The notes under the pieces are model-generated. The model was given only the letters and a program-made list of their open reading frames with translations, searched no databases and was not told where the DNA came from. 7,947 nucleotides of DNA from an uncultured Rhodospirillales bacterium (GTDB taxonomy: Bacteria; Pseudomonadota; Alphaproteobacteria; Rhodospirillales; 2-02-FULL-58-16): the NCBI GenBank assembly GCA_913053795.1, contig CAJXGZ010000106.1, positions 1-7,947 of the forward strand, read 5' to 3'. How positions within the stretch are numbered: position 1 is the first letter of the stretch; each line of letters opens with the position of its first letter. The translations under genes and the position numbers were made by a program. Shown piece by piece: positions 1 to 6,230 of the stretch.

Positions 1-689
1 GCGCTGATCAACAGCTTGCGCCTTAGGGCCGTTCCTTCTTTTTCGGCGAAGACGGTCTCTTGATCCTCGCGCTCATCCCTAAGCCGTTCCTGCCATTGTT
101 CGTTCGAACCATCGGCTACGAATGCGTTAAGGGAAAAATCAGACGAGCTCATTCGGCAGTTCATACTCACCACATCGGCCTCGGGAACCTTCAGCCGGAT
201 GGAAATATCCGAGACTTGCTCGGGGTTGAGCTGGCCTTCATCGATAATATTCATCTGATTTTTAAGTTTACGCAGGTTAAAGAACAGTTTCTTCTGCGCC
301 GCGGTCGTCCCGACTTTCACCAGTGACCATGACCGCATGATATATTCATGAATAGCCGCCCGGATCCACCATGTGGCGTAAGTCGACAAACGGCATCCCA
401 TGCCCGGGTCAAATCGTTTGGCGGCTTGAAGCAAGCCTAAATTTCCTTCTGAAATCACTTCCTCGAAAGGCAATTCGTATCCCCTGTAGCCCCGTGCGAT
501 ATTGATCACAAGACGAAGGTGGCTGTTCACCAACATTTGAACGGCGGCGTGGTCCTCGCGTTCCCGCCATTGCATGGCGAGGGCGCGCTCATGTTGCACG
601 GTAAGGATCGGAAAGCCGTGAACCTCATTGTAATACTGGGAAAGGCCGTTCGCAGGCGAATACCGGGCGCGGGACTTGGCGATGTTCAT
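1..689 (-). CDS. rpoH: RNA polymerase sigma-32 factor RpoH (3' end cut by window edge)
   Basis: Alternative sigma factor of the heat-shock (sigma-32) family, which directs core RNA polymerase to stress-gene promoters. The 229 visible residues cover regions 1.2 to 3; region 4, which reads the -35 element, lies beyond the left edge. Residues 56-66 (SHLRLVINIAR) and 82-95 are region 2.1-2.2. Residues 102-128 form region 2.3-2.4, with YATWWIR and RSWSLVKVGTT. The RpoH box follows at about 132-143 (QKKLFFNLRKLK), which is diagnostic of the family and tied to its turnover and core binding. The start ATG at 689-687 has AAGGAG at 704-699, nine bases upstream, inside the preceding gene. The ATG overlaps that gene's TGA, suggesting coupled translation. 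Region 2.4 reads IHEYIMRSWS where I recall IQEYILRSWS as usual, so this may be a second, diverged RpoH paralogue; that is inference. Its place at the end of a signalling operon is unusual. Confidence 0.93.
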   Translation of the reverse strand, partial: MNIAKSRARYSPANGLSQYYNEVHGFPILTVQHERALAMQWREREDHAAVQMLVNSHLRLVINIARGYRGYELPFEEVISEGNLGLLQAAKRFDPGMGCRLSTYATWWIRAAIHEYIMRSWSLVKVGTTAAQKKLFFNLRKLKNQMNIIDEGQLNPEQVSDISIRLKVPEADVVSMNCRMSSSDFSLNAFVADGSNEQWQERLRDEREDQETVFAEKEGTALRRKLLIS

Positions 690-910
690 TTCAGTAGACT
701 CCTTGCGGCGGAGAGGCCGGCCGTCCCGTTATCGGGGAGCCTCAGGACATCGATGATTGTTTCTTGTTCAATTATGGCCTCTAGAACCCCGTACCACTCT
801 TCCAGAAGGCAGGTTTCGATGCCCCTGGACACGCCAAGATAACGGGTCAGAAGAACGGCGGTCCGGTGATTTTCGTTGAACTTGTGTCCAAGTAGAATTT
901 CAAAAGTCAT
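686..910 (-). CDS. Small unrecognised protein translationally coupled to rpoH
   Basis: A 74-residue protein that I do not recognise. It begins MTFEILLGHKF and ends in ARSLLK. No signal peptide, membrane segment or metal motif is visible. The middle (residues about 15-60) has an amphipathic, probably helical pattern with a single cysteine (C34) and an acidic stretch LLEEWYGVLEAIIEQE. Evidence that it is real: it fills the gap between the second kinase and rpoH, its TGA overlaps the rpoH ATG (ATGA), and it carries the rpoH ribosome binding site. The ATG at 910 is preferred, with GAGG about six bases upstream; a GTG at 922 in the same frame would add four residues but overlaps that Shine-Dalgarno. 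By position it could modulate RpoH or be a signalling adaptor, but the sequence does not show this. Confidence 0.6.
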   Translation of the reverse strand: MTFEILLGHKFNENHRTAVLLTRYLGVSRGIETCLLEEWYGVLEAIIEQETIIDVLRLPDNGTAGLSAARSLLK

Positions 911-1009
911 TGTCAACCTCACGAAACGATACGGATTTGGGTCAGTGGGACTTGATGAATTTGTCAGACTCTTCGGGTGAAGCCGCCGGTCGCCCCGTCA
1001 TCGGATTCG

Positions 1010-2116
1010 CTACGCGCTTCCCGGGCCTGCTGGAAAGTACAAATCAACGGTGGTTCCCTCGCCCAGCTTGCTGTGCAAATCAATGCCGCCGCCTAACGCT
1101 TCCATAACAGCCTTGGCGACGGTGAGGCCGAGGCCGGCCCCTTGGTGTTTTCGCGTTAGCGTCGTATCGGCCTGCTCGAAGGCCGTAAAGACCCTTGGCG
1201 CATCGTCATCCGCGATGCCTGCTCCCGTATCGGCGATGGTGATGCAAATCTCGTCCCCGGGACTAAATCTCGCTTCAATACGAACCAATTCTCCGGTTTT
1301 GGAAAATTGGATGGCGTTAGTAAGCACGACCGAAACAGCGCGTTTAAGAAGCGTTTCATCTGTTTGTATGTGTGGAATCGGCTCGTGGAAATCCCCCACC
1401 AATTGGATGTCGTCCTGGCCAGCCAACTCGCCGGCGTTTTCCATGCATTCTCTTAATAACGCCGCGATATCGCACTTGTCTTTCGCTGGCAGCAAACAGC
1501 CGGAACTAATTTCTATCAGATCAATGGCGTGGCTAACGATGTCGAGGAGGTTGCATCCGCTTGCATGAATATCCTTGATGTATTCGCTATAGCGCTCATT
1601 TTCCAAAGGCCCCATCGACTCGTCCAGCAGAAGCTCGCAAAAGCCGATAATATGGTTAAGGGGCGTACGCAGTTCGTGGGGAAGATTCCTCAGTATGGCC
1701 TGGCGCATCACTTCCTTATCAATCTCGTTGCGCGCTTCTATCCGCGTGACCTGGCTTAATCGCGATTCCAACGTCGACAGCAAATCAATGAAGTCAATGG
1801 GCTTGGTGATGTAGTCGTCGCCTCCCATCATTTTGCCGCGGACGACGTCGTTCCGGTCCGCCAAGGCCGAAAGAAAAACAAATGGGATGCCGTCAAACTC
1901 CGGATGGTTCTCCCGCAGCGCGTCGAGCATTTCGAATCCCGACATCACGGGCATATTGATGTCGCACAGCACCAAATTTGGTTTGTGTTCAAGGACCGCC
2001 TCCATGCCTTCCTTGCCGTTCGCCGCTTCGATGGTCATGTATCCGCAGTCATTAAGCTCATCGACAATTTCGGCGCGGATTTGAGGCTCGTCTTCAACGC
2101 ATAACACCGTGGTCAT
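1010..2116 (-). CDS. Receiver-histidine kinase (REC-HisKA-HATPase), no separate sensor domain
   Basis: A 368-residue soluble kinase with an N-terminal receiver instead of a sensor domain. The receiver (about 3-120) has the acidic pair E8/D9, phosphoacceptor D52 (in LVLCDINMP), S83 and K105. HisKA follows, with H147 in LPHELRTPLNHIIGF. The ATPase domain has an N box around N267 (LTNAIQFS), G1 at 296-301 (DTGAGI), F box around FEQAD and G2 at 326-331 (GAGLGL), so it looks catalytically intact. No membrane segment is visible. MTTV at 2116 is chosen as start because AGGGAG at 2129-2124 is seven bases upstream. A nearer ATG at 2122 would have almost no spacing, and longer versions run into the upstream gene. 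It lies 11 bases after the first receiver-kinase and is probably co-transcribed with it. The receiver probably accepts phosphate from another protein or gates the kinase. The two kinases differ too much in sequence for a recent duplication. Confidence 0.93.
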   Translation of the reverse strand: MTTVLCVEDEPQIRAEIVDELNDCGYMTIEAANGKEGMEAVLEHKPNLVLCDINMPVMSGFEMLDALRENHPEFDGIPFVFLSALADRNDVVRGKMMGGDDYITKPIDFIDLLSTLESRLSQVTRIEARNEIDKEVMRQAILRNLPHELRTPLNHIIGFCELLLDESMGPLENERYSEYIKDIHASGCNLLDIVSHAIDLIEISSGCLLPAKDKCDIAALLRECMENAGELAGQDDIQLVGDFHEPIPHIQTDETLLKRAVSVVLTNAIQFSKTGELVRIEARFSPGDEICITIADTGAGIADDDAPRVFTAFEQADTTLTRKHQGAGLGLTVAKAVMEALGGGIDLHSKLGEGTTVDLYFPAGPGSA

Positions 2117-2127
2117 TTTCATTCTCC

Positions 2128-3378
2128 CTATTGTTGACAATTTTGATCGCAGGCGGATGACGCGGAGCAAGACGCCTTTTTCGGCAGGCGGACCGTAAAG
2201 GTGGCTCCCTCGCCTTCTACGCTCTTCACATCAATGCCCCCGCCGTGCATTTCAACGATCTCCTTGATCAGCGCGAGTCCGATGCCGGTTCCGGGAAACC
2301 CTTTGGACGTTCTGGCGCGGAAGAACCGTTTAAAAAGATGCGGCATTTCATCATCAGGGATGCCAACACCTTGATCTGTAACGGATATCAAGGAGAAGCC
2401 GCCTTTGTTCCAGCCCCTGATTGTTATCGGTGAAGAGTTCGGAGAGTATTTTTCGGAATTTGACAATAGATTTGAAAAGACCACATCCATCAAGACTGGA
2501 TCTCCACAGATCGGCATCGAAAGCTTTGCCGTGTCGACATTGAATTTACGGTCGGGGCTGATCTCGATTTGTCTTTTCACGACTTCGTCCACCAGTCCCG
2601 CCATGTCGCAGCGCTGGAAGTTGCATTGTATTTTTCCGGCGTCCATGCGCGACATGCACAAGCTTCTTTCGACGAGATTGTTCATTCTCGCCACGGCTCC
2701 TCTTATGATTTTCGAGCGTTCAAACACTTCTTCCGGACCGCATTGCATTTTGCGTCGAATAAGCCGTTGCACAACGCTGTCGATGATTGTCAGGGGGGTG
2801 CGGAATTCGTGGGCCGCCGAGGAAACCAGCTTGCGCTGAAGTTTGGAAACGCCCTGTTCCACCTTAAGGGCTTGTTCAAGGGCGCGTTTTTGTGACTGAT
2901 CAACTTGGTGGGCTCTTACCAACTTTACCGCACGCTCGGCGATTGCCGCCAATTCCTTCATCTTGAACGGCTTAGACAGGAAATCCAGGGCGTCGGCGCG
3001 CAGCGCTTCGATGGCGACGTCTTTCTCGGCAAATCCGGTCAGAAAGATCACCTCCAACTCCCGCTCCCGCGGTAAATCGCCGCGAAGCCGCCGGACCATT
3101 TCAATGCCGCTCATCCCAGGCATTCGAATATCGGTGAAAACAACGCCAATTTCCGGCGCGACGAAAATCTTTTCCATGGCTTTTTCAGCATCGAACGCGA
3201 CATCGCAGCAAAACCCCTTTCCACCCAAATAATCACATATTTCATTGGCGATCTCGGGCTCGTCATCGACGATTAACAATTTGATTCCATTAAGTTCTCT
3301 GGAATCTTCTCGCTCAACAGGGTCTTCTTCCTGAATAACGAAAGGTTTTTTTTGCGCTGTTTGGATGTTATATTTCAA
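2128..3378 (-). CDS. Receiver-histidine kinase (REC-coiled coil-HisKA-HATPase), TTG start
   Basis: A 416-residue soluble kinase, first gene of the minus-strand operon. After a charged N-terminal 30 residues comes a receiver (about 32-150) with D38/D39, phosphoacceptor D83 (TDIRMPGMSG), T114 and K136 (SKPF). A probable coiled-coil linker (about 145-185) leads to HisKA, with H190 in AAHEFRTPL. The ATPase domain has an N box at 303-312 (NLLSNSEKYS), G1 at 335-340 (DQGVGI), F box RFFRA and G2 at 363-370 (GTGIGLAL), all intact. The start is TTG at 3378-3376: GGAAG sits about six to seven bases upstream, a TAA stop lies in frame just above, and the next in-frame ATG is inside the receiver. The protein ends in a short cysteine-rich tail, with C404, C410 and C414 in the last 13 residues, outside any known domain. 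There is no sensor domain; the input is presumably phosphorylation of the receiver. Confidence 0.92.
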   Translation of the reverse strand: MKYNIQTAQKKPFVIQEEDPVEREDSRELNGIKLLIVDDEPEIANEICDYLGGKGFCCDVAFDAEKAMEKIFVAPEIGVVFTDIRMPGMSGIEMVRRLRGDLPRERELEVIFLTGFAEKDVAIEALRADALDFLSKPFKMKELAAIAERAVKLVRAHQVDQSQKRALEQALKVEQGVSKLQRKLVSSAAHEFRTPLTIIDSVVQRLIRRKMQCGPEEVFERSKIIRGAVARMNNLVERSLCMSRMDAGKIQCNFQRCDMAGLVDEVVKRQIEISPDRKFNVDTAKLSMPICGDPVLMDVVFSNLLSNSEKYSPNSSPITIRGWNKGGFSLISVTDQGVGIPDDEMPHLFKRFFRARTSKGFPGTGIGLALIKEIVEMHGGGIDVKSVEGEGATFTVRLPKKASCSASSACDQNCQQ

Positions 3379-3387
3379 TTTTTTCTT
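3371..3387 (-). promoter_or_regulatory. Ribosome binding site deciding a TTG start
   Basis: Read on the minus strand, GGAAG followed by a run of A precedes TTG at 3378-3376. An ATG at 3391-3389, just upstream and in another frame, meets a stop after seven codons. The next ATG in the kinase frame is deep inside the receiver and would destroy it. This makes TTG the supported start. Confidence 0.5.
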
Positions 3388-3481
3388 CCATTACAAAGAA
3401 AAATACTTAGTTTTTCTTATTGTTTATTTGTTTCTTCTTGTGAAACATTGAATATATCATCAATTAACCTGCACAATATTT

Positions 3482-3491
3482 AATGCGCATT
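3482..3491. promoter_or_regulatory. 10-base perfect palindrome, possible operator
   Basis: AATGCGCATT is self-complementary and sits about 105 bases upstream of the TTG start of the first receiver-kinase, in AT-rich DNA. Palindromes of this kind are typical of dimeric regulator sites. No regulator can be assigned, and a 10-base palindrome can arise by chance. Confidence 0.25.
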
Positions 3492-3530
3492 GCGCTATAA
3501 GAGCAATTATGCGTTCGAGTAAGTTTGATG

Positions 3531-3536
3531 ATTATA
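3531..3536 (-). promoter_or_regulatory. Isolated -10-like TATAAT, possible promoter of the kinase-rpoH operon
   Basis: The minus strand carries a perfect TATAAT at 3536-3531, about 150 bases upstream of the TTG start of the first kinase. The hexamer 17 bases upstream is A-rich and does not resemble TTGACA. This is a weak candidate only, because such hexamers are common in AT-rich sequence. Confidence 0.2.
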
Positions 3537-3770
3537 CGAGTAATAAAATTTATTCTTTTACGCTGGCGAACGCATTAGGCGGGCCGACAACGAGAAAAAT
3601 CAGATCGTGGCGGTGATTTAACGTGAAGGTAATAAGCGCCGCTCCGTCCCCTGAAATGCTGTGGATAACAGACAAAAGATATACAAATGCTTCAATAAAA
3701 TTACTCTTATGTGCAATAGACACTTTCCCCGTGAAACTCAACAATCACCATACTAAGAGCAATAGCCCAT

Positions 3771-3776
3771 AAGGAG
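3771..3776 (+). promoter_or_regulatory. Strong Shine-Dalgarno AAGGAG with two competing starts
   Basis: AAGGAG lies three bases before an ATG (3780) and eight bases before a GTG (3785), in different frames. The eight-base spacing to GTG is nearer the usual optimum. A site this strong implies that something is translated just upstream of the response regulator. Confidence 0.55.
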
Positions 3777-3784
3777 TATATGCG

Positions 3785-4030
3785 GTGGAATTTGGGTATG
3801 TTAATGTTCCGACAAGATTACTTTACTTCGATATTCTTGAGTCTTCGTACCCAGGCCAACGCCGCCCTAACGAAGCGCTCTTGAAACTGGGGAACTGCGC
3901 TGGGGCGTCGACTGGGTTTCATCTGGATGACAATAAAGCCATATCGGGTTTAACGCCGCTCTGGCCCATTACGATTACGCCAAAGGCGAACCTGTGGAAT
4001 GAGATGTTCAACAGATGGCTTAATGGGTAG
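3785..4030 (+). CDS. Doubtful 81-residue ORF upstream of the response regulator
   Basis: An open frame starting with GTG at 3785, eight bases after a perfect AAGGAG at 3771-3776, and ending five bases before the regulator gene. Spacing and ribosome site favour translation. The product is not recognised; it has no signal peptide, membrane segment or known motif, and its codon use is mixed. The same AAGGAG is followed three bases later by an ATG at 3780, in another frame, encoding 34 residues (stop at 3884), so the true start is ambiguous. It may be a leader or coupling ORF for the regulator, a real small protein, or chance. An alternative frame near 3965-4011 also reads like protein (ALAHYDYAKGEPVE before a stop), so the stretch could be a decayed gene. 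Confidence 0.33.
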   Translation: MEFGYVNVPTRLLYFDILESSYPGQRRPNEALLKLGNCAGASTGFHLDDNKAISGLTPLWPITITPKANLWNEMFNRWLNG

Positions 4031-4035
4031 AAAAA

Positions 4036-4752
4036 ATGTCTGGTGGTCCGCTGATGAAAGTTCTATTCGCCGATGATCATAATCTCGTTCGCGAAAACAT
4101 AAGCTTCTTGCTTAAGACGCTTTGCGATACGGTCGACGTGCTTGAAGCGAAGAATTTTAACGAAGCCCTTGCCTTGGCGTCCGACGCGGAGTCTCTGGAC
4201 CTGATCATCCTTGATATGTTCATGCCTGGAATGAATCATTTCAATGGGCTGATCGCCATGAAAGACCGCTTCCCCGACGTTCCCATTGTCGTCCTGACCG
4301 GAAACGTGGAAATGAAGGACGCGTTTAAGTCCTTGGAGCTTGGCGCATCCGGCTACATCCCCAAGACAATCGGCTCGAAAGCCATGCTGAACGCCTTGAA
4401 GCTGATTTTGTCGGGAGAAAAATACCTGCCGACTTCTCTGGTTTTCGAGGCGTTTAACGCAGGAAAAGACAGGGATCGTCAACAGCCTTCCCCCTTGAAT
4501 GATCTGACGCGGCGCGAGTTGGAAGTGCTTTCTCACTTGGCTGAAGGGCGGCCGAACAAAGAAATCGCCCGGCGGCTTGATCTTCAAGAGGTCACGGTCA
4601 AGGCGCATCTGAAAGGCGTTTTTCGAAAACTCGGGGTGCGCAACCGCACCCACGCCGTCAGGGTGCTGATGGATCACGGCGTTTGGGATAGAGGCTCCAA
4701 GCGCCTTTTGACGGCGAACCGCGCAAACTTCCAAGAAACGACACGATACTAA
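4036..4752 (+). CDS. NarL/LuxR-family response regulator
   Basis: A 238-residue DNA-binding response regulator. The receiver (about 7-130) has D13/D14, phosphoacceptor D60 (LIILDMFMPGMN), T88 and K110. The C-terminal LuxR-type helix-turn-helix (about 155-215) begins LTRRELEVLSHLAEGRPNKE and contains the recognition helix region VTVKAHLKGVFRKLGV. When phosphorylated it should dimerise and bind target promoters. The ATG at 4036 is given. An in-frame ATG at 4054 (MKVLFADDHN), with GGTGG about seven bases upstream, matches the usual family start and may be the real one. About 23 residues after the HTH are not conserved in type. The gene ends two to thirty bases before the PAS kinase start, depending on which start is used, so they form one operon and are very likely cognate partners. 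The target genes are unknown. Confidence 0.93.
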   Translation: MSGGPLMKVLFADDHNLVRENISFLLKTLCDTVDVLEAKNFNEALALASDAESLDLIILDMFMPGMNHFNGLIAMKDRFPDVPIVVLTGNVEMKDAFKSLELGASGYIPKTIGSKAMLNALKLILSGEKYLPTSLVFEAFNAGKDRDRQQPSPLNDLTRRELEVLSHLAEGRPNKEIARRLDLQEVTVKAHLKGVFRKLGVRNRTHAVRVLMDHGVWDRGSKRLLTANRANFQETTRY

Positions 4753-4766
4753 AATTGCGGCGAGGA

Positions 4767-6146
4767 ATGTGGGAGGTAATTTTGGCGATCACCGGCCTTG
4801 TTATCCTGATGGTTGTTTCGTTTGCGATTTGGCGCTCCATGTCAGTCGTTGCGCTAAGCCGGCGGCTGTGCGCCAGCGAGAGCCGGATTAACAGTATCTT
4901 GAACGCCACGGAGGAAGGGATCTACGGCCTCGACCTGGAGGGCAACTGCACATTCAGCAACGCGGCCTGCGCCAGAATGCTGGGTTATGAAAACGAAGAA
5001 AAACTTACCGGCAAGAACATGCATGACCTGCTTCATCACACCCACGCCGACGGAAGTCCCCACCCTGTCGGGGAGTGTCCGATCAACAGGGCGTTGCAAG
5101 AAGGCAGGGAAGCCCATGTAGACAACGATATTTTTTGGAAAAGCGACGGAACCAGTTTCCCGACGGAGTATTGGACATATCCTGTACGACGTGATGTGGA
5201 GCTGATCGGGTCCGTGGTCACCTTCATCAACATCAACGGGCGCAAGGAGGTCCAGGCCCAGCTTATTCAAACGTCCAAGCTGGCCACCCTGGGCGAGTTG
5301 GCGGCCAGCACAGTCCATGAAATCAACCAGCCGCTCAGCATCATTGGCATGGCCGCCGACGGCGCCTTGGAGCGCTTGAAAGATGATGACGTCGACAAGG
5401 ATATGCTAAGCAATAAATTAACGACCATCGCCTCGCAGACCGAGCGCCTAGCCGCTATTGTCAATCATATGGGCTTATTCAGCCGTAAGGACGATGGCGT
5501 TTTCGAATGGTTCAACGCCTGTGAATCCGTACACGGCGCCATTGAAATGGTCGCTGAACAATATCATGCCTCCGGCATCAAACTGGAAGTCATCTCGCCA
5601 AGGGAATGCAATGTCTGCGGCAGAGTCCGCGGCCATCCCCATCAGTTGGAACAGGTGTTGCTCAACCTGCTTTCCAACGCCCGCAAAGCGACCCTAAAGA
5701 TTGCGGCGTCCAAAAACGCAAAAAACGGCGCCTTTGTTCCGACGGTCAGGGTTTCATTAAAGGAGAACAAAGCCAACAGCGTGGACATAATTTCCATTTC
5801 CAACAACGGCGGCAATATCCCGTACGGAGTTCTAAAAAAGATTTTTGATCCTTTCTTCACCACCGAGAGAAAGGGAGAGGGAACCGGGCTTGGCCTGTCT
5901 ATCAGCCGCGACATCATCCGCGGCATGAATGGAATCATCAACGTCTATAACACTGAAGGCGGGGTCTGTTTCACCATCATTCTTCCCGTTGCGCCGGGCA
6001 AGGGAAAACCCCGGGGCCGGCCGCGGCGGAAAGGAGCGGAGGAAATGTTCGCGGACAATCTCATTCCAGACGCTCTCAAGGGCCTCATCGTCGAAAATGA
6101 AAAAGATATCGCCGATCGCGACGGCCCCGCAAAAACCCAAATGTGA
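4767..6146 (+). CDS. Membrane-anchored PAS sensor histidine kinase with AT-hook-like tail
   Basis: A sensor kinase of about 459 residues, probably phosphorylating the adjacent NarL-type regulator. A single N-terminal membrane segment (about 4-22) is followed by a PAS domain (about 38-155) with the ECPINRAL stretch common in one PAS subgroup. HisKA has phosphoacceptor H184 in VHEINQPLSII, a FixL/NtrB-like H box. The ATPase domain has an N box (LLNLLSNARKA, about 298-308), F box FDPFFTT and G2 GTGLGLSIS (372-380). The G1 box is degenerate: N-N-G-G-N-I at 346-351 instead of D-x-G-x-G. A C281-x-x-C284 pair precedes the N box. About 50 residues extend past the normal end, including PRGRP within a basic run at 414-422. 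The start is uncertain. ATG at 4767 is used; TTG at 4755 has no good ribosome site, while TTG at 4782 has GGGAGG five bases upstream. All keep most of the membrane segment. Confidence 0.9.
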   Translation: MWEVILAITGLVILMVVSFAIWRSMSVVALSRRLCASESRINSILNATEEGIYGLDLEGNCTFSNAACARMLGYENEEKLTGKNMHDLLHHTHADGSPHPVGECPINRALQEGREAHVDNDIFWKSDGTSFPTEYWTYPVRRDVELIGSVVTFININGRKEVQAQLIQTSKLATLGELAASTVHEINQPLSIIGMAADGALERLKDDDVDKDMLSNKLTTIASQTERLAAIVNHMGLFSRKDDGVFEWFNACESVHGAIEMVAEQYHASGIKLEVISPRECNVCGRVRGHPHQLEQVLLNLLSNARKATLKIAASKNAKNGAFVPTVRVSLKENKANSVDIISISNNGGNIPYGVLKKIFDPFFTTERKGEGTGLGLSISRDIIRGMNGIINVYNTEGGVCFTIILPVAPGKGKPRGRPRRKGAEEMFADNLIPDALKGLIVENEKDIADRDGPAKTQM

Positions 6147-6230
6147 GCCCATAACATCCCGCTTGAGCGCCCAACATTTGCAAGGGCGCGATGGAGAGAT
6201 GGAGGTCCCTGATTTAGGTCCCGGTTCGCT
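6147..6230. other. Convergent junction with weak hairpin
   Basis: This short gap separates the 3' ends of the PAS kinase and dsrP. It contains GCGCCC at 6167-6172 and its complement GGGCGC at 6184-6189 (six-base stem, 11-base loop), but no T-run follows on either strand, so it is not a typical intrinsic terminator. A seven-base direct repeat AGGTCCC occurs at 6203-6209 and 6216-6222. Transcription may end by another route. Confidence 0.4.

Larger units (their letters stand above)
3379..3784. other. AT-rich divergent intergenic region, no confident gene
   Basis: About 400 bases separate the minus-strand kinase operon from the plus-strand regulator operon, so promoters for both should lie here. 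The part from 3379 to about 3560 is very AT-rich, with oligo-A/T runs. It holds a perfect 10-base palindrome AATGCGCATT at 3482-3491 and a six-base inverted repeat AATAAA-A-TTTATT near 3542-3554. A perfect TATAAT is present on the minus strand at 3536-3531 but has no good -35 partner. A 64-codon minus-strand frame at 3744-3550 starts with TTG and lacks a convincing ribosome binding site; it is discussed as a finding. I see no tRNA, repeat array or clear terminator. Confidence 0.7.

Noticed and set aside
911..1009. Separate promoter for the small gene and rpoH
   Set aside because: The 99-base gap contains CTGACA on the minus strand, but no matching -10 element at proper spacing could be found, so I do not call one.
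1050..1568. Plus-strand frame of 172 codons opposite the second receiver-kinase
   Set aside because: It lies wholly within a gene with clear HisKA and ATPase motifs and has no motif of its own.
3379..3784. CRISPR array, tRNA or insertion sequence in the intergenic region
   Set aside because: No repeated units, cloverleaf pattern, transposase fragment or terminal inverted repeats were seen.
4063..4734. Long antisense frame (223 codons, minus strand) across the response regulator
   Set aside because: It mirrors the regulator codons, has no recognisable domain, and the sense frame has unmistakable receiver and LuxR motifs.
4854..5318. Minus-strand frame of 154 codons opposite the PAS domain
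   Set aside because: Antisense to a confident PAS-HisKA coding region; no recognisable features.
6167..6189. Intrinsic terminator between the PAS kinase and dsrP
   Set aside because: The stem is only six base pairs with an 11-base loop, and no T-run follows on either strand.
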